Assembly (NCBI RefSeq): GCF_018327685.1
Contig: NZ_BNEL01000001.1
Coordinates: 4,340,001 to 4,404,000 of the forward strand
From: Streptomyces sp. TS71-3
GTDB lineage: Bacteria; Actinomycetota; Actinomycetes; Streptomycetales; Streptomycetaceae
DNA: 64,000 nt
Direction of reading: 5' to 3'
Below the pieces are notes generated by a model. That model did not search any database. It saw nothing but the letters and a program-made list of their open reading frames with translations, and was not told where the DNA came from. Within the stretch, counting starts at the first letter, position 1. Every line of letters begins with the position of its first letter. The position numbers were made by a program, and so were the translations under genes. Shown here piece after piece: positions 8,294 to 17,096 of this stretch.

Positions 8294-9439
8294 CTACGAG
8301 GCGACGACCGTGGCGGCCAGCTTGGACAGCGGCTCCGCCAGGGCGTTCACCGAGTCGGACAGCTGCTTGCGGTCCGACTCGCCCACCTTGTCGTACGACT
8401 TGTACGCGTACGAACCCGGGGCCCCCGTCCGGTAGCCGTCGAGCAGCTCGTTCAGCGACGCGAACTGCTTGTCCAGCTCCTTGGTGAGCGCCGCGTCGTG
8501 CTTGGCGGCCACCGGCTTCAGCAGCTCGTACGCCTTCTGGGCGCCCTCCACGTTGGCCTTGAAGTCGACCAGGTCGGTGTGCGAGTAGCGGTCCTCCTCG
8601 CCGGTGACCTTGCCGGTGGCCACCTCGTCGAGGAGTTCCTTGGCGCCGTTGGCCATCGAGGTCGGGCTGATCACGGCCTTGCCGACGCGCTGCTGCCAGT
8701 CCGTCAGGTCGGTCACCAGCTGGCCGGCGAGCGCCTTCTCGGCGGGGCCGATCTTCTTGTCCTGCCAGAGGGCCTTCTCCAGGCGGTGCCAGCCGGTCCA
8801 CTTCTGGCCGGACTCCAGGCCGTCCGCGCGGGTGTCCACCTTCGGGTCGATGTCGCCGAAGGACTCGGCGACCGGCTCGGTGCGCTCCCAGCCGATGCGC
8901 GAGGGCGCGTACGCCTTCTTCGCCGCCTCCAGGTCGCCCCGCTTGATCGCGTCCGTGAACACCTTCACCTTGGGCAGCGTCTGGTCCGCCTGGTCCTGGG
9001 CGTACTCGCGGTACGCGGCGACCGCCCCGTCCGCCTGCGGGTCGCGCTTGGCGCTGCCGGCGCCGCCGGTCACGGTGAACTTCTGCCGGACGCCGTGGCC
9101 CTTCATCCCTGGCCGGCAGGCGATCTCGTACGAGCCGGGCTTGATCTCCGCGGTCAGGGTGTAGTGGGTGCCGGGGCCTATGTTCTCCTTCTCGGAGACG
9201 ATCCGGTCGTCCGGGAAGAGGATCTCCACCTCGGTCGACTTGGAGCCCTTGTTGTCGATCGAGAGCGTGACCTGGCCCGCCGGGGCCTGCTTGGCGGAGG
9301 TGTCGCAGCTGCTGTCCGCGGCCGTGACCTTGATGGCGTTGCCGCTGTCGGCATCGCTCTTCGCCGTGCATCCCGTGGCGCAGGCCAGCGCCACTGCGGC
9401 GGTTGCGGCGGTGACGACGGAGACTCTGACGGCTCGCAT
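8294..9439 (-). CDS. efeO: EfeO, lipoprotein of the iron-uptake system
   Basis: 381 residues. The signal peptide ends in the lipobox CATGC, so the protein is membrane anchored outside the cell. A cupredoxin-like domain (about residues 30-125) precedes an M75-type helical domain holding the HxxE motif in GWHRLEKALW. EfeO proteins bind iron and pass it to EfeU. The ATG at 9439 has AGGAG upstream, and the longer in-frame reading from 9520 would include the promoter. It leads the operon and is followed by a stem-loop. Two iron-box-like sites precede it, so repression by a DmdR/IdeR-type regulator under iron sufficiency is likely. Confidence 0.92.
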   Translation of the reverse strand: MRAVRVSVVTAATAAVALACATGCTAKSDADSGNAIKVTAADSSCDTSAKQAPAGQVTLSIDNKGSKSTEVEILFPDDRIVSEKENIGPGTHYTLTAEIKPGSYEIACRPGMKGHGVRQKFTVTGGAGSAKRDPQADGAVAAYREYAQDQADQTLPKVKVFTDAIKRGDLEAAKKAYAPSRIGWERTEPVAESFGDIDPKVDTRADGLESGQKWTGWHRLEKALWQDKKIGPAEKALAGQLVTDLTDWQQRVGKAVISPTSMANGAKELLDEVATGKVTGEEDRYSHTDLVDFKANVEGAQKAYELLKPVAAKHDAALTKELDKQFASLNELLDGYRTGAPGSYAYKSYDKVGESDRKQLSDSVNALAEPLSKLAATVVAS

Positions 9440-9512
9440 ACGGGCTCCTGGGGCGGGTTGGTGACCGCTCAGCGGCGGACCGCTCGACGATGGACGGTAT
9501 CCGGACGGATAG

Positions 9513-9550
9513 TGAGGCATACCTAAGTTATCTGAGGCTTACCTGAGTAA
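9513..9550 (-). promoter_or_regulatory. Tandem iron boxes (DmdR/IdeR type) before efeO
   Basis: Two sites lie side by side: TGAGGCATACCTAAG at 9513-9527 and TTATCTGAGGCTTACCTGAG from 9528. Both match the AGGCTAACCTAA half of the IdeR/DmdR consensus; by hand the second agrees at about 14 of 19 positions. The 326-nt gap 9440-9765 holds nothing else I can name. Confidence 0.7.
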
Positions 9551-9765
9551 CACCAGGGGGTGCAGTGATTCACCTCTCATGAAGGCCGGATGGATGCCCT
9601 TGGATCGCCCTCAGGTCAAGGTCACCCCAAAGAGTGGTTATGGGAAGGTCAAACGATCGTGATTCGGTCAGCCTTGCCGGCGCCCCCGCGCGCACGCTCC
9701 GCGCCGGCCCCGCAAGCGCGGACCGGGGCGCGAGGGCCGTGCCACACGGGTGCTTCAATGCCCCG

Positions 9766-10545
9766 GTGAGCGAACACCGCCTGCTGGACGCCGTCCGCGG
9801 CGCCGGCGTCCTCGACGTGCTGCGGGTCTTCTGCGGGCCCGACGGCCGCCACGGCAACCGCCTCGCGATCGTCCGGGACGGCTCGGCCGTGTCCCTGCCC
9901 GCCGAGCGGCAGGAGATGGCCGCACGGCTGGGCTTCGGCGAGACGGTCTTCGTCGACGACCCCGAGCGGGGCACCATCGACATCTACACCCCCACCGTCC
10001 GGCTGCCGTTCGCCGTCCATCCCTGCGTCGGCGCGGCCTGGCTCCTCGATCTGCCCGAACTCGTCACCTCCGCGGGCGTGGTCGGCGCCAGGGCCGACGG
10101 CGAGTTCAGCTGGATCGAGGCCCGCCCCGAATGGGCCTTCGGGGCGCCGCCCCTGCGCCCGGAGCACGCGGGGAGCACGCTGCACACCTGCCCGTCCGCC
10201 GCCGACGTGGACGCGCTGCCCGTCCCGGAGCCCCCGCCCGCCCCACGAGCCGGCGGCTGGGTGTACGCCTGGGCCTGGGAGGACGAGCCCGCGGGACTGG
10301 TACGCGCCCGTGGCTTCGCCGGCCGCGCCGGCGACGCCCTCCACGGGGAGGACACCGCCTACGAGGAACACGAGGCGACCGGCACCGCGGCCCTGCTGCT
10401 CACCGCGGAACTGGGCCGCGCCCTCAACATACGGCAGGGCCGCGGCTCCCAGATCCTCACGGCGCCGGGGCCCGAAGGGTGGATCGAGATGGGCGGACGG
10501 GTGGTCCTTGAGCGCCCCGGTGCCGCGCCGTCTCACGCCCCCTGA
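9766..10545 (+). CDS. PhzF-like isomerase family protein
   Basis: 259 residues, a little short for the PhzF/DAP-epimerase fold. An early GNRLAIV corresponds to the GNP region, GFGETVFV holds the conserved catalytic Glu, PFAVHPCVGAA matches the H-P-x-G segment, and EATGTAALLL matches the C-terminal TGSA element. The substrate is unknown: most PhzF-like proteins outside phenazine clusters have no assigned reaction, and no other phenazine gene is nearby. The GTG at 9766 is chosen because similarity begins soon after it; the ribosome site is weak, and an upstream in-frame ATG would add a low-complexity tail. Confidence 0.75.
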   Translation: MSEHRLLDAVRGAGVLDVLRVFCGPDGRHGNRLAIVRDGSAVSLPAERQEMAARLGFGETVFVDDPERGTIDIYTPTVRLPFAVHPCVGAAWLLDLPELVTSAGVVGARADGEFSWIEARPEWAFGAPPLRPEHAGSTLHTCPSAADVDALPVPEPPPAPRAGGWVYAWAWEDEPAGLVRARGFAGRAGDALHGEDTAYEEHEATGTAALLLTAELGRALNIRQGRGSQILTAPGPEGWIEMGGRVVLERPGAAPSHAP

Positions 10546-10696
10546 CCTGGGACGGTGAGGACCAGGCGCCGGTCGTGGCGCGATTGCGACGGCGCCTCTG
10601 GTTGTGATGACTTGGTGTCATGCAAGGTGTGCGCAGCGGCGGCGGCCGGGCGACCGGCAAGGGCCCGCGGAAGCGCGGAGCCACGCCGTCACCGGA

Positions 10697-10738
10697 CATC
10701 GTCGGGTACGCCCATCGCATCGTCGGGCACGCACATCG
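10697..10738. repeat. Two abutting 21-nt direct repeats upstream of a lipoprotein gene
   Basis: CATCGTCGGGTACGCCCAT followed by CG is repeated at once with two changes (19 of 21 identical). The pair ends 13 nt before the ATG at 10752. Two helical turns per unit would suit a regulator binding one DNA face. Confidence 0.6.
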
Positions 10739-10751
10739 GGGGTATGACGGC

Positions 10752-11153
10752 ATGGCCAGGACCGCGGCTGCCCGCGTCCTCCTCGCGGTGGCGAGCGCGC
10801 TACTGCTGCTGATCGCCGGCTGCGCCACCGGCGCGGCCACGGCGGGAGCCGCCACGGCCACCACCACCCAGGGTCCCGCGAGCGGAGGAAGCGGCGGCGG
10901 AGCCGGGGGCGGCGCGAGCCGCTCCGGCGCCGAGGGCGAGCTGGTCAAGGACGACGCCGTCCGCACCGGCAGCCCCGCACGCCGCCGGGACGGCTCGGAC
11001 GCCCCCCACGCCCCCGGCCGCGGCTTCCAGGCGCGCGGCGCCGACGAACACGGGGGCGACGCGCAGCGGCCCCTTCCGCGCCACCGCACGGCCCCGTCCC
11101 GCGGCACGCCAGCGGCGCAACGCGCCACCCTTCTCCAGGTCTTCCGCCGCTGA
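10752..11153 (+). CDS. Small putative lipoprotein, function unknown
   Basis: 133 residues starting MARTAAARVLLAVASALLLL and reaching the lipobox IAGC at about residue 23. The signal sequence is convincing. The mature part is Ala/Thr/Gly-rich and then Arg/Pro-rich with no recognised domain, so the downstream frame is less certain. The start lies just after the 21-nt direct repeats, and GGGGG is a possible ribosome site. It stands alone between the PhzF-like gene and the SulP transporter. I do not recognise a family. Confidence 0.5.
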   Translation: MARTAAARVLLAVASALLLLIAGCATGAATAGAATATTTQGPASGGSGGGAGGGASRSGAEGELVKDDAVRTGSPARRRDGSDAPHAPGRGFQARGADEHGGDAQRPLPRHRTAPSRGTPAAQRATLLQVFRR

Positions 11154-11656
11154 CGGCCCCCTGCCGGCCGGGCGCCCCGCACGACGCCCACGGCCGCACA
11201 CGGGCCGGCGTGCCCGCCCGCCAGGACCGGTCCGACGACGCCCCGGTCCACCGTGCGCGTGTGCCCGTCCGCCCTCTGGCGACACCTTTCCCGTCTCTCC
11301 CGTCTCTCCCGTAACGAGGCGCCCGCCGCACGGCGGTGCGCGCTGGAGGCACACACCATGCAGCCACCCCTCGCTCACGCACGCCCACACGGGCGTGCCC
11401 GTTCCCTCCACTCCGGGGCCGCGGGCCGGCCCGGAACCACGTTCCGGCCCGGGGCGGCGCCCCGCACTCGGGCCATGTCCGGCCCGGCCGACGGGGTCCG
11501 GCCCGGAGACCGCCTCGCCCACCTCGGGGACCGCTCCGGCGCGCCAGGTCGCCGCGGGCCCCGGCCCCGCCCCCGTGCCGCCGCGGTGCTCGCGGCCGGG
11601 ACCCCCGTCCGCACCGCCCCGGCCCGCACGCCGGACGCCGACCTGGGCGGGGCGCC
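11154..11656. other. Gene-poor region before the SulP transporter
   Basis: No convincing gene. At 11287-11313 a CCCGTCTCT unit occurs three times in tandem. A frame from 11253 to 11660 stays open and ends in a GTGA overlap with the transporter start, but its composition is Arg/Pro/Ala-rich like a shadow frame. Confidence 0.5.
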
Positions 11657-13114
11657 GTGACGCGCCGGCCGAACGCCGCGTTCTGGCGGCAGGACTTCGC
11701 CGCGTCGTGGGTGGTCTTCCTGGTGGCCCTGCCGCTCTGCGTGGGCGTCGCGGTCGCCTCCGGGGTGCCGGCCGAGCTCGGCCTGATCACCGGGATCGTG
11801 GGCGGCCTCGTCACCGGCCTGCTGCCCGGCAGCAGCCTCCAGGTGTCGGGGCCGGCGGCGGGCCTGACCGTCCTGGTCTTCGAGGCCGTGCACTCCCACG
11901 GCCTGTCCGTGCTCGGCGCCGTGGTCCTCGCCACCGGGCTGCTCCAGCTGCTGCTGGGCGCTCTCGGCTGGGGCCGCTGGTTCCGGGCGATCTCGGTGTC
12001 GGTGGTCGAGGGCATGCTCGCCGGCATCGGGCTCGTGCTGATCGCCGGGCAGCTCTACTCCATGACGGGCGCCAAGGCCCCGGACTCCGGCCCCGGCAAG
12101 ATCCTCGGGCTGCCCGGGATGATCGCCGGCGCGGTGGGCTCCGCACCCGCCACGGCCTCCCTGCTGCTCGGCGTGGCCACCATCGCGGTGCTGGTGCTCT
12201 GGGACCGGCTGCCCGCCAGGGTGCGCGCGGTGCCCGGTCCGCTGGCCGCCGTCGCCCTGGCGACGGTCGCCTCGCTCGCCCTCGGCCTGCCGGTGGCCGA
12301 GGTACGGGTGGGCGAGCTGCTCGACGCCGTGCAGCCGCCCGGCCTCGCCGACCTCGGCAGGTTCGCGGACCCGGCCCTGCTCGGCACCGTCCTCGCCTTC
12401 ACGCTGATCGCCTCGGCGGAGAGCCTGTTCAGCGCGGCGGCCGTGGACCGGATGCACCACGGGCCGCGCACCCACTACAACCGCGAACTGATGGCCCAGG
12501 GCGCCGGCAACACGGTCTGCGGGCTGCTGGGCGCGCTGCCGATGACCGCGGTGATCGTCCGCAGCTCGGCCAACGTGCGGGCGGGGGCGCGCACCAAGGC
12601 CTCGCGCGTGCTGCACGGCGTCTGGCTGCTGCTGTTCGCGGTGCTGCTGCCGTCGGCGCTCACCCTGATCCCGCTGCCGGCGCTCGCGGGCGTCCTCGTG
12701 CACGCCGGGTTCAAGCTGATCCCGCTGAGGCAGGTGGCGCGCCTGTGGCGGGAGCGCCGCGGCGAGCTGCTGATCCTGGCCGTCACCGCGGTGTCCATCG
12801 TGATGGTGAACATGTTCGAGGGCGTGCTCATCGGCCTCGGGCTGGCCGTGGCCAAGTCGGCCTGGGAGGCCTCGCAGGTCCGCCTGGAGGTCACCGACAA
12901 GGGCGCCGGGCCGATCCAGGTGCGGCTGCTGGGCAACGCGACGTTCCTGCGGCTGCCGAAACTCCTTGAGGGCCTGGAGGCACTGCCAGCGGACCGCCCG
13001 GTCGACCTCGACCTGTCGGGCCTGCACCACCTGGACCACGCCTGCCGCACGGCACTGGAGGCATGGGCCCAGCGACACGGCGCGGCGGGCACGGTGCCGG
13101 TGACGATCACCTAG
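11657..13114 (+). CDS. SulP family anion transporter with STAS domain
   Basis: 485 residues. About 11-12 hydrophobic segments form a SulP transporter core, with the early SWVVFLVALPLCVGVAVASG and GLITGIVGG segments typical of the family. A cytoplasmic STAS domain follows at about residues 415-480 (VDLDLSGLHHLDHA). SulP members carry sulfate, bicarbonate or other anions, and the substrate is not visible here. No carbonic anhydrase domain is fused or adjacent. The GTG at 11657 begins the conserved part; a longer in-frame reading adds only low-complexity residues. Confidence 0.88.
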   Translation: MTRRPNAAFWRQDFAASWVVFLVALPLCVGVAVASGVPAELGLITGIVGGLVTGLLPGSSLQVSGPAAGLTVLVFEAVHSHGLSVLGAVVLATGLLQLLLGALGWGRWFRAISVSVVEGMLAGIGLVLIAGQLYSMTGAKAPDSGPGKILGLPGMIAGAVGSAPATASLLLGVATIAVLVLWDRLPARVRAVPGPLAAVALATVASLALGLPVAEVRVGELLDAVQPPGLADLGRFADPALLGTVLAFTLIASAESLFSAAAVDRMHHGPRTHYNRELMAQGAGNTVCGLLGALPMTAVIVRSSANVRAGARTKASRVLHGVWLLLFAVLLPSALTLIPLPALAGVLVHAGFKLIPLRQVARLWRERRGELLILAVTAVSIVMVNMFEGVLIGLGLAVAKSAWEASQVRLEVTDKGAGPIQVRLLGNATFLRLPKLLEGLEALPADRPVDLDLSGLHHLDHACRTALEAWAQRHGAAGTVPVTIT

Positions 13115-13161
13115 CGGCCACCCCGGCCGGCAGATGCACGCGAGGTTCCTCGCGCCCCGAC

Positions 13162-13361
13162 AGGGGCGCGGGGAACTGCGCGAGCAACCAGCCACCTGCC
13201 GGTGGTCCGGCTGCGACCGCATCTGCCCCCTCGGGACGGTGACGACCCGACCGTCTCGTCGTGGCTTGTCGCGCAGTTCCCGCGCCCCTTGAAGGCGGGG
13301 CCGATCAGGGGCGGGGGCCGTGTCCTGGGGGTACCTCCCACGCTCTTGAGGCAGTGGGGGA
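13162..13361. repeat. Two 20-mer repeats and one palindromic element between convergent genes
   Basis: The convergent gap 13115-13456 has no gene. It holds a reverse copy of the 20-mer at 13162-13181, a forward copy lacking one C at 13271-13289, and a 36-nt palindromic element at 13326-13361 (TGGGGGTACCTCCCACG to GGCAGTGGGGGA). Confidence 0.85.
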
Positions 13362-13456
13362 GGCTCCGCCGCGTGGGCGCGACAAGCCGCCGCGAGACCG
13401 GTACCGCCCATGCGACGGAGCCGCACCGGGGCCGGCGCCCCCGGCGGGGCGCGCGC

Positions 13457-14314
13457 TCACGGCAGCGTAAGGATCTCCGCCCCCGCCCCCGTGACGACGA
13501 GCGTGTGCTCGAACTGCGCCGTGCGCTCGCGGTCCTTGGTGACGACCGTCCACCCGTCGTCCCAGGTCTCGTACTCGTACGTGCCGAGCGTCAGCATCGG
13601 CTCGATGGTGAAGGTCATCCCGGGCTGTATCACCGTCGTCGCGCCGGGGTGGTCGTAGTGCGGGATGATCAGCCCGGAGTGGAACGAGCTGTTGATGCCG
13701 TGCCCGGTGAAGTCCCGCACCACCCCGTACCCGAAGCGCTTCGCGTACGACTCGATGACGCGGCCGATCACGTTGATCTGCCGGCCGGGCTTGACCGCCT
13801 TGATCGCGCGGCTCAGCGCCTCCCTGGTGCGCTCCACCAGCAGCCGGGAGGGCTCGTCGACGTCCCCGACGAGGTAGGTCGCGTTGGTGTCGCCGTGCAC
13901 GCCGCCGATGTACGCCGTGACGTCCAGGTTCACGATGTCGCCGTCCCGCAGCACCGTCGAGTCGGGGATGCCGTGGCAGATGACCTCGTTGACCGACGTG
14001 CACAGGGACTTGGGGAAGCCGCGGTAGCCGAGCGTGGACGGGTAGGCGCCGTGGTCGCACATGTACTCGTGACCGATGCGGTCCAGCTCGTCGGTGGTCA
14101 CCCCCGGCGCGATGGCCTTGGCGGCCTCCGCCATGGCCCGGGCGGCGATCCGGCTCGCGGTCCGCATGAGCTCGACCGTCTCGTCGTCCTGGACCTCGGA
14201 ACCGGTGTACGGCGTGGGGGCGGGCTTGCCCACGTACTCGGGGCGGCGGATGCTTCCCGGGACGGAACGGGTGGGAGAGAGCTCCCCTGGTACGAGCAGT
14301 GACTGGCCAGACAT
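13457..14314 (-). CDS. map: Methionine aminopeptidase, type I
   Basis: 285 residues. Removes the initiator methionine from new proteins in the cytosol. The dinuclear metal site is complete: Asp in NLDVT, Asp in HGDTN, His in GHGI, Glu in TIEPML and Glu in QFEHT. An N-terminal extension of about 40 residues with [11 protein letters not shown] matches the actinobacterial type Ic form, which binds near the ribosomal tunnel. The ATG at 14314 starts the extension. Streptomyces carry more than one map gene, so this one need not be essential. Confidence 0.95.
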   Translation of the reverse strand: MSGQSLLVPGELSPTRSVPGSIRRPEYVGKPAPTPYTGSEVQDDETVELMRTASRIAARAMAEAAKAIAPGVTTDELDRIGHEYMCDHGAYPSTLGYRGFPKSLCTSVNEVICHGIPDSTVLRDGDIVNLDVTAYIGGVHGDTNATYLVGDVDEPSRLLVERTREALSRAIKAVKPGRQINVIGRVIESYAKRFGYGVVRDFTGHGINSSFHSGLIIPHYDHPGATTVIQPGMTFTIEPMLTLGTYEYETWDDGWTVVTKDRERTAQFEHTLVVTGAGAEILTLP

Positions 14315-14417
14315 GTCAGCGAGTGTATCCAGCGGTTCGGGGGCACCATGGCGGCTGGACGTGACGTCGAAGCGGGATCGAGCCGAGTACGGGTGGACCG
14401 AGGATGAGGAGCCTGGG

Positions 14418-14627
14418 ATGGCCGTGTTCAGGAAGCGCCCGACGGGAAAGCCGGGCGAGTGGTACTACTGCATCAAGCATCACAAGGTGGAGGAGGGTCC
14501 CGAGTGCCCGGCCAAGAACCGGCTGGGGCCCTATGCCACGCGCGAGGAGGCCGCTCGGGCCCTTGAGACGGTGTCCGACCGGAACCGCGAGTGGGACACG
14601 GATCCCCGGTGGGGCGACGAGTCCTGA
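14418..14627 (+). CDS. Small SPOR-like protein
   Basis: 69-residue protein starting MAVFRKRP with GGATGAGGAG eight bases upstream. It has two cysteines (YYCIKHH and GPECPAK) and a [14 protein letters not shown] segment typical of SPOR-like folds, where a short helix follows a G-P-(Y/F) turn. Small stand-alone SPOR-like proteins are common in Streptomyces. Whether this one binds peptidoglycan is unknown: no signal peptide or membrane segment is seen. A longer in-frame reading from 14076 lies over map and was rejected. Confidence 0.75.
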   Translation: MAVFRKRPTGKPGEWYYCIKHHKVEEGPECPAKNRLGPYATREEAARALETVSDRNREWDTDPRWGDES

Positions 14628-14885
14628 CGGTCTTCGCGCCCTGTCGCGGCGGGCGCGGGTCACCAGGGCTGCTGCTGCGGCGGCGTCAGGTGATCCGCGC
14701 CTCCCGCGGCAATGCGACCCGTACGGCATCCATGGCTCCGTAGGGTGCCGCCGTGTCCGCCGTCACAGCGGGCGTTCGGCGGACGGGTCGCCCGTTACGG
14801 GCACCGCTCGCACCCGTGGACGAATCGGGACGGGCAGGGGCCGGGGATGCCGAGGGTCCCCGCTGCCACCCGACCCGCCAGCGCT

Positions 14886-14891
14886 TAGGCT
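14886..14891 (+). promoter_or_regulatory. -10 element of a probable leaderless npdG promoter
   Basis: TAGGCT ends six bases before the npdG ATG at 14898 and no Shine-Dalgarno sequence is seen. A leaderless transcript is likely. The 270 nt between 14628 and 14897 contain nothing else recognisable. Confidence 0.4.
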
Positions 14892-14897
14892 CACCTC

Positions 14898-15626
14898 ATG
14901 ACTTCCCCCGACGCCTCGACGCCCCCAGCCGACGCTCCCGCGCCCAAGCCCGCCGCCAAGGACCCGTGGGACCTGCCCGACGTGTCCGGCCTGGTGGTCG
15001 GGGTGCTCGGCGGCACCGGAGACCAGGGTCGCGGACTCGCCTACCGGCTGGCGCGCGCCGGGCAGCAGGTGATCATCGGATCCCGGTCCGCGGACCGGGC
15101 CGCGGCCGCGGCCCAGGAGCTGGGCTCCGGAGTACAGGGCGCGGAGAACGCCGAGTGCGCGCGGCGCAGCGACATCGTGATCGTCGCCGTCCCGTGGGAC
15201 GGTCACGCCAAGACCATCGAATCGCTCCGCGAGGAACTCGCCGGCAAGCTCGTCGTGGACTGCGTCAACCCGCTCGGCTTCGACAAGAAGGGCGCCTACG
15301 CCATCGTCCCCGAAGAGGGCAGCGCCGCCGAGCAGGCCGCCGCCCTGCTGCCCGACTCGCGCGTCACGGCCGCCTTCCACCACCTCTCGGCGGTGCTGCT
15401 CCAGGACCCGGCCGTGGAGAGCATCGACACGGACGTGATGGTGCTGGGCGAGTCCCGCGCCGACACCGACCTCGTGCAGGCACTGGCGGCCCGGATCCCC
15501 GGCATGCGCGGCGTCTTCGCCGGGCGGCTGCGCAACGCCCACCAGGTCGAGTCGCTGGTCGCCAACCTGATCTCCGTCAACCGCCGTTACAAGGCCCACG
15601 CGGGCCTGCGCGTGACGGACGTCTAG
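14898..15626 (+). CDS. npdG: NADPH-dependent F420 reductase
   Basis: 242 residues. Transfers hydride between NADPH and coenzyme F420 and so supplies reduced F420 to F420-dependent oxidoreductases. The dinucleotide-binding motif GVLGGTGDQG is near residue 35, IIGSR follows as the NADP-selective strand, and the conserved VAVPWDGH and DCVNPLGF segments are present. The last third (AHQVESLVANLISVNRRYKAHAG) matches the family C-terminus. A hydrophilic Pro/Ala-rich N-terminus of about 25 residues is extra. Neighbours are unrelated, so it is probably expressed alone. Confidence 0.93.
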   Translation: MTSPDASTPPADAPAPKPAAKDPWDLPDVSGLVVGVLGGTGDQGRGLAYRLARAGQQVIIGSRSADRAAAAAQELGSGVQGAENAECARRSDIVIVAVPWDGHAKTIESLREELAGKLVVDCVNPLGFDKKGAYAIVPEEGSAAEQAAALLPDSRVTAAFHHLSAVLLQDPAVESIDTDVMVLGESRADTDLVQALAARIPGMRGVFAGRLRNAHQVESLVANLISVNRRYKAHAGLRVTDV

Positions 15627-15765
15627 GCGCGCGACCCCGGTGCACGGCCACCCTTCCCCGCCGCGCCGCCACCGGCCCGGCGGGCGGGTGGCGGCGGGTC
15701 ATGGGGGACACTGGTCGGACCCGGCATCCCGTGCCCGACCCCGCACCGGACAGGAGTCCACCGCC

Positions 15766-15972
15766 ATGCCCCGCCTCGCCCGCTACGCCCTCGTCGTCTG
15801 TGCCCTCGCCGTCGCCGCAGCCGTGGTCTCCTTCGCGAAGGGGAGCTGGATCGGCGTGGTCTGGGTGCTGCTGGCCGGGGTCTGCTCGAACATGGCCTGG
15901 TACTACATGCGGCGCACGAAGGCCGGCCGCGGCGGGGCGGGGACCGGCCGCGGCGGCGCGCCGGCGGCCTGA
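15766..15972 (+). CDS. Small two-helix membrane protein
   Basis: 68 residues starting MPRLARY with CAGGAG upstream. Two hydrophobic segments (about residues 6-22 and 28-46) end in a basic, Gly-rich cytoplasmic tail. No enzyme motif is visible. It follows npdG by about 140 nt and could share its transcript. Function unknown. Confidence 0.65.
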   Translation: MPRLARYALVVCALAVAAAVVSFAKGSWIGVVWVLLAGVCSNMAWYYMRRTKAGRGGAGTGRGGAPAA

Positions 15973-16024
15973 TCCCCCGTCATCCCGCGTTCCTGCCGCA
16001 GGCGTTCCCGCGGCCGGGGCGGCG

Positions 16025-16834
16025 TCAGCCGTTCAGCGGCGGGATGACCGACGTGCCCTGCCAGAAGCGGTAGAGCTGCTGGCCCCAGTAGGTGTCCCAC
16101 GGGTGGACGCCCAGCGCCCGCAGCACGGCGTCGACCGCGTCGAAGAAGACGCCGTTGATCGAGGGGATCCAGAGCAGGGCGAAGACGGCGAGCATCCCGA
16201 ACGGCGCGAACGGCTCCACCTGCCTGCGCACCCCGTACGACAGCCAGGGCTCCAGCACCCCGTAGCCGTCCAGGCCGGGCACCGGGAGGAAGTTGAGGAT
16301 CGCGGCCGTCACCTGGAGCAGGGCGAGGAAGCCGAGGGCGTAGCGGAAGGTGTCCGGCACGCCGTCGAGTGCGCCGAGCCAGAAGGGGGCCGTGCAGACG
16401 ATCGCGAAGAGGACGTTCGTCAGCGGGCCCGCGGCCGAGATCAGGCTGTGCCGCCAGCGGCCCCGGATCCGGCCCCGCTCGATGAACACCGCACCGCCGG
16501 GCAGCCCGATCCCGCCCATGATCAGAAAGAGCACCGGCAGGACGATGCTGAGCACCGCGTGGGTGTACTTCATGGGGTTGAGCGTGAGGTAGCCCTTGGA
16601 GCCGACGGAGATGTCGCCGCTGTGCAGGGCGGTGCGGGCGTGCGCGTACTCGTGCAGGCACAGGGAGACGACCCAGGCCGCGGTGACGAAGACGAAGACG
16701 GCGACGCCCGCGGCGTTGCCGCTGCCGGAGCCCGTCCAGGCGGCCCAGCCCGCGACCGCCATGACGGCCACGATGCCGAGGAAGACGGGGCTGATCCTCC
16801 GCTCGCCCGGGCGGCGGGTGGTGGCGGTCGTCAT
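16025..16834 (-). CDS. Site-2-protease-like M50 membrane metallopeptidase
   Basis: 269 residues with about six membrane segments. The zinc-binding HEYAH motif lies in CLHEYAHARTALHSGD near residue 60, and the distal aspartate is in LPVPGLDGYG near residue 200, so the active site is complete. Such proteins cut membrane-embedded substrates; many Streptomyces members have no known target. No PDZ or CBS domain is present. The ATG at 16834 has GGAG upstream, and the longer reading covers the divergent promoter region. It is divergent from the SARP regulator gene. Confidence 0.85.
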   Translation of the reverse strand: MTTATTRRPGERRISPVFLGIVAVMAVAGWAAWTGSGSGNAAGVAVFVFVTAAWVVSLCLHEYAHARTALHSGDISVGSKGYLTLNPMKYTHAVLSIVLPVLFLIMGGIGLPGGAVFIERGRIRGRWRHSLISAAGPLTNVLFAIVCTAPFWLGALDGVPDTFRYALGFLALLQVTAAILNFLPVPGLDGYGVLEPWLSYGVRRQVEPFAPFGMLAVFALLWIPSINGVFFDAVDAVLRALGVHPWDTYWGQQLYRFWQGTSVIPPLNG

Positions 16835-17096
16835 GAGGCAGGTCTCCAGTGGGGGAGGGGCATGAGAGGCGGCGCGGATTCGCGGCGTCGGGACGGTGTC
16901 CGAAGCTACAGGTATCGGCCGGCGGCGGAACGAGGTGCCCGCCGTAGCGGAAACGTCCCGCGGCACGATGACGGTTCCGGGCGGCGCTCGGGGGCGTGCC
17001 GGTTTCCGGTCGCGGGCCGTCCGTGATGGTCTCGGGACCGAGGCGGGCGGGGCGCGGCGGCGGACGGCGCCGTCCGGCACGGACAGGGGGAGGGCA

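Noticed and set aside
9440..9520. Longer efeO start at 9520
   Set aside because: It would begin inside the iron boxes and move the lipoprotein signal inward; ATG 9439 has AGGAG.
11253..11660. Open frame ending in a GTGA overlap with the SulP start, possible leader gene
   Set aside because: The overlap is suggestive, but the composition is Arg/Pro/Ala-rich like a shadow frame, no ribosome site is clear and I know no family. Kept only as a note.
14753..17026. Long plus-strand frame starting with GTG after TAGGGT
   Set aside because: It runs over npdG and the M50 gene in other frames with shadow-like Arg/Gly composition.
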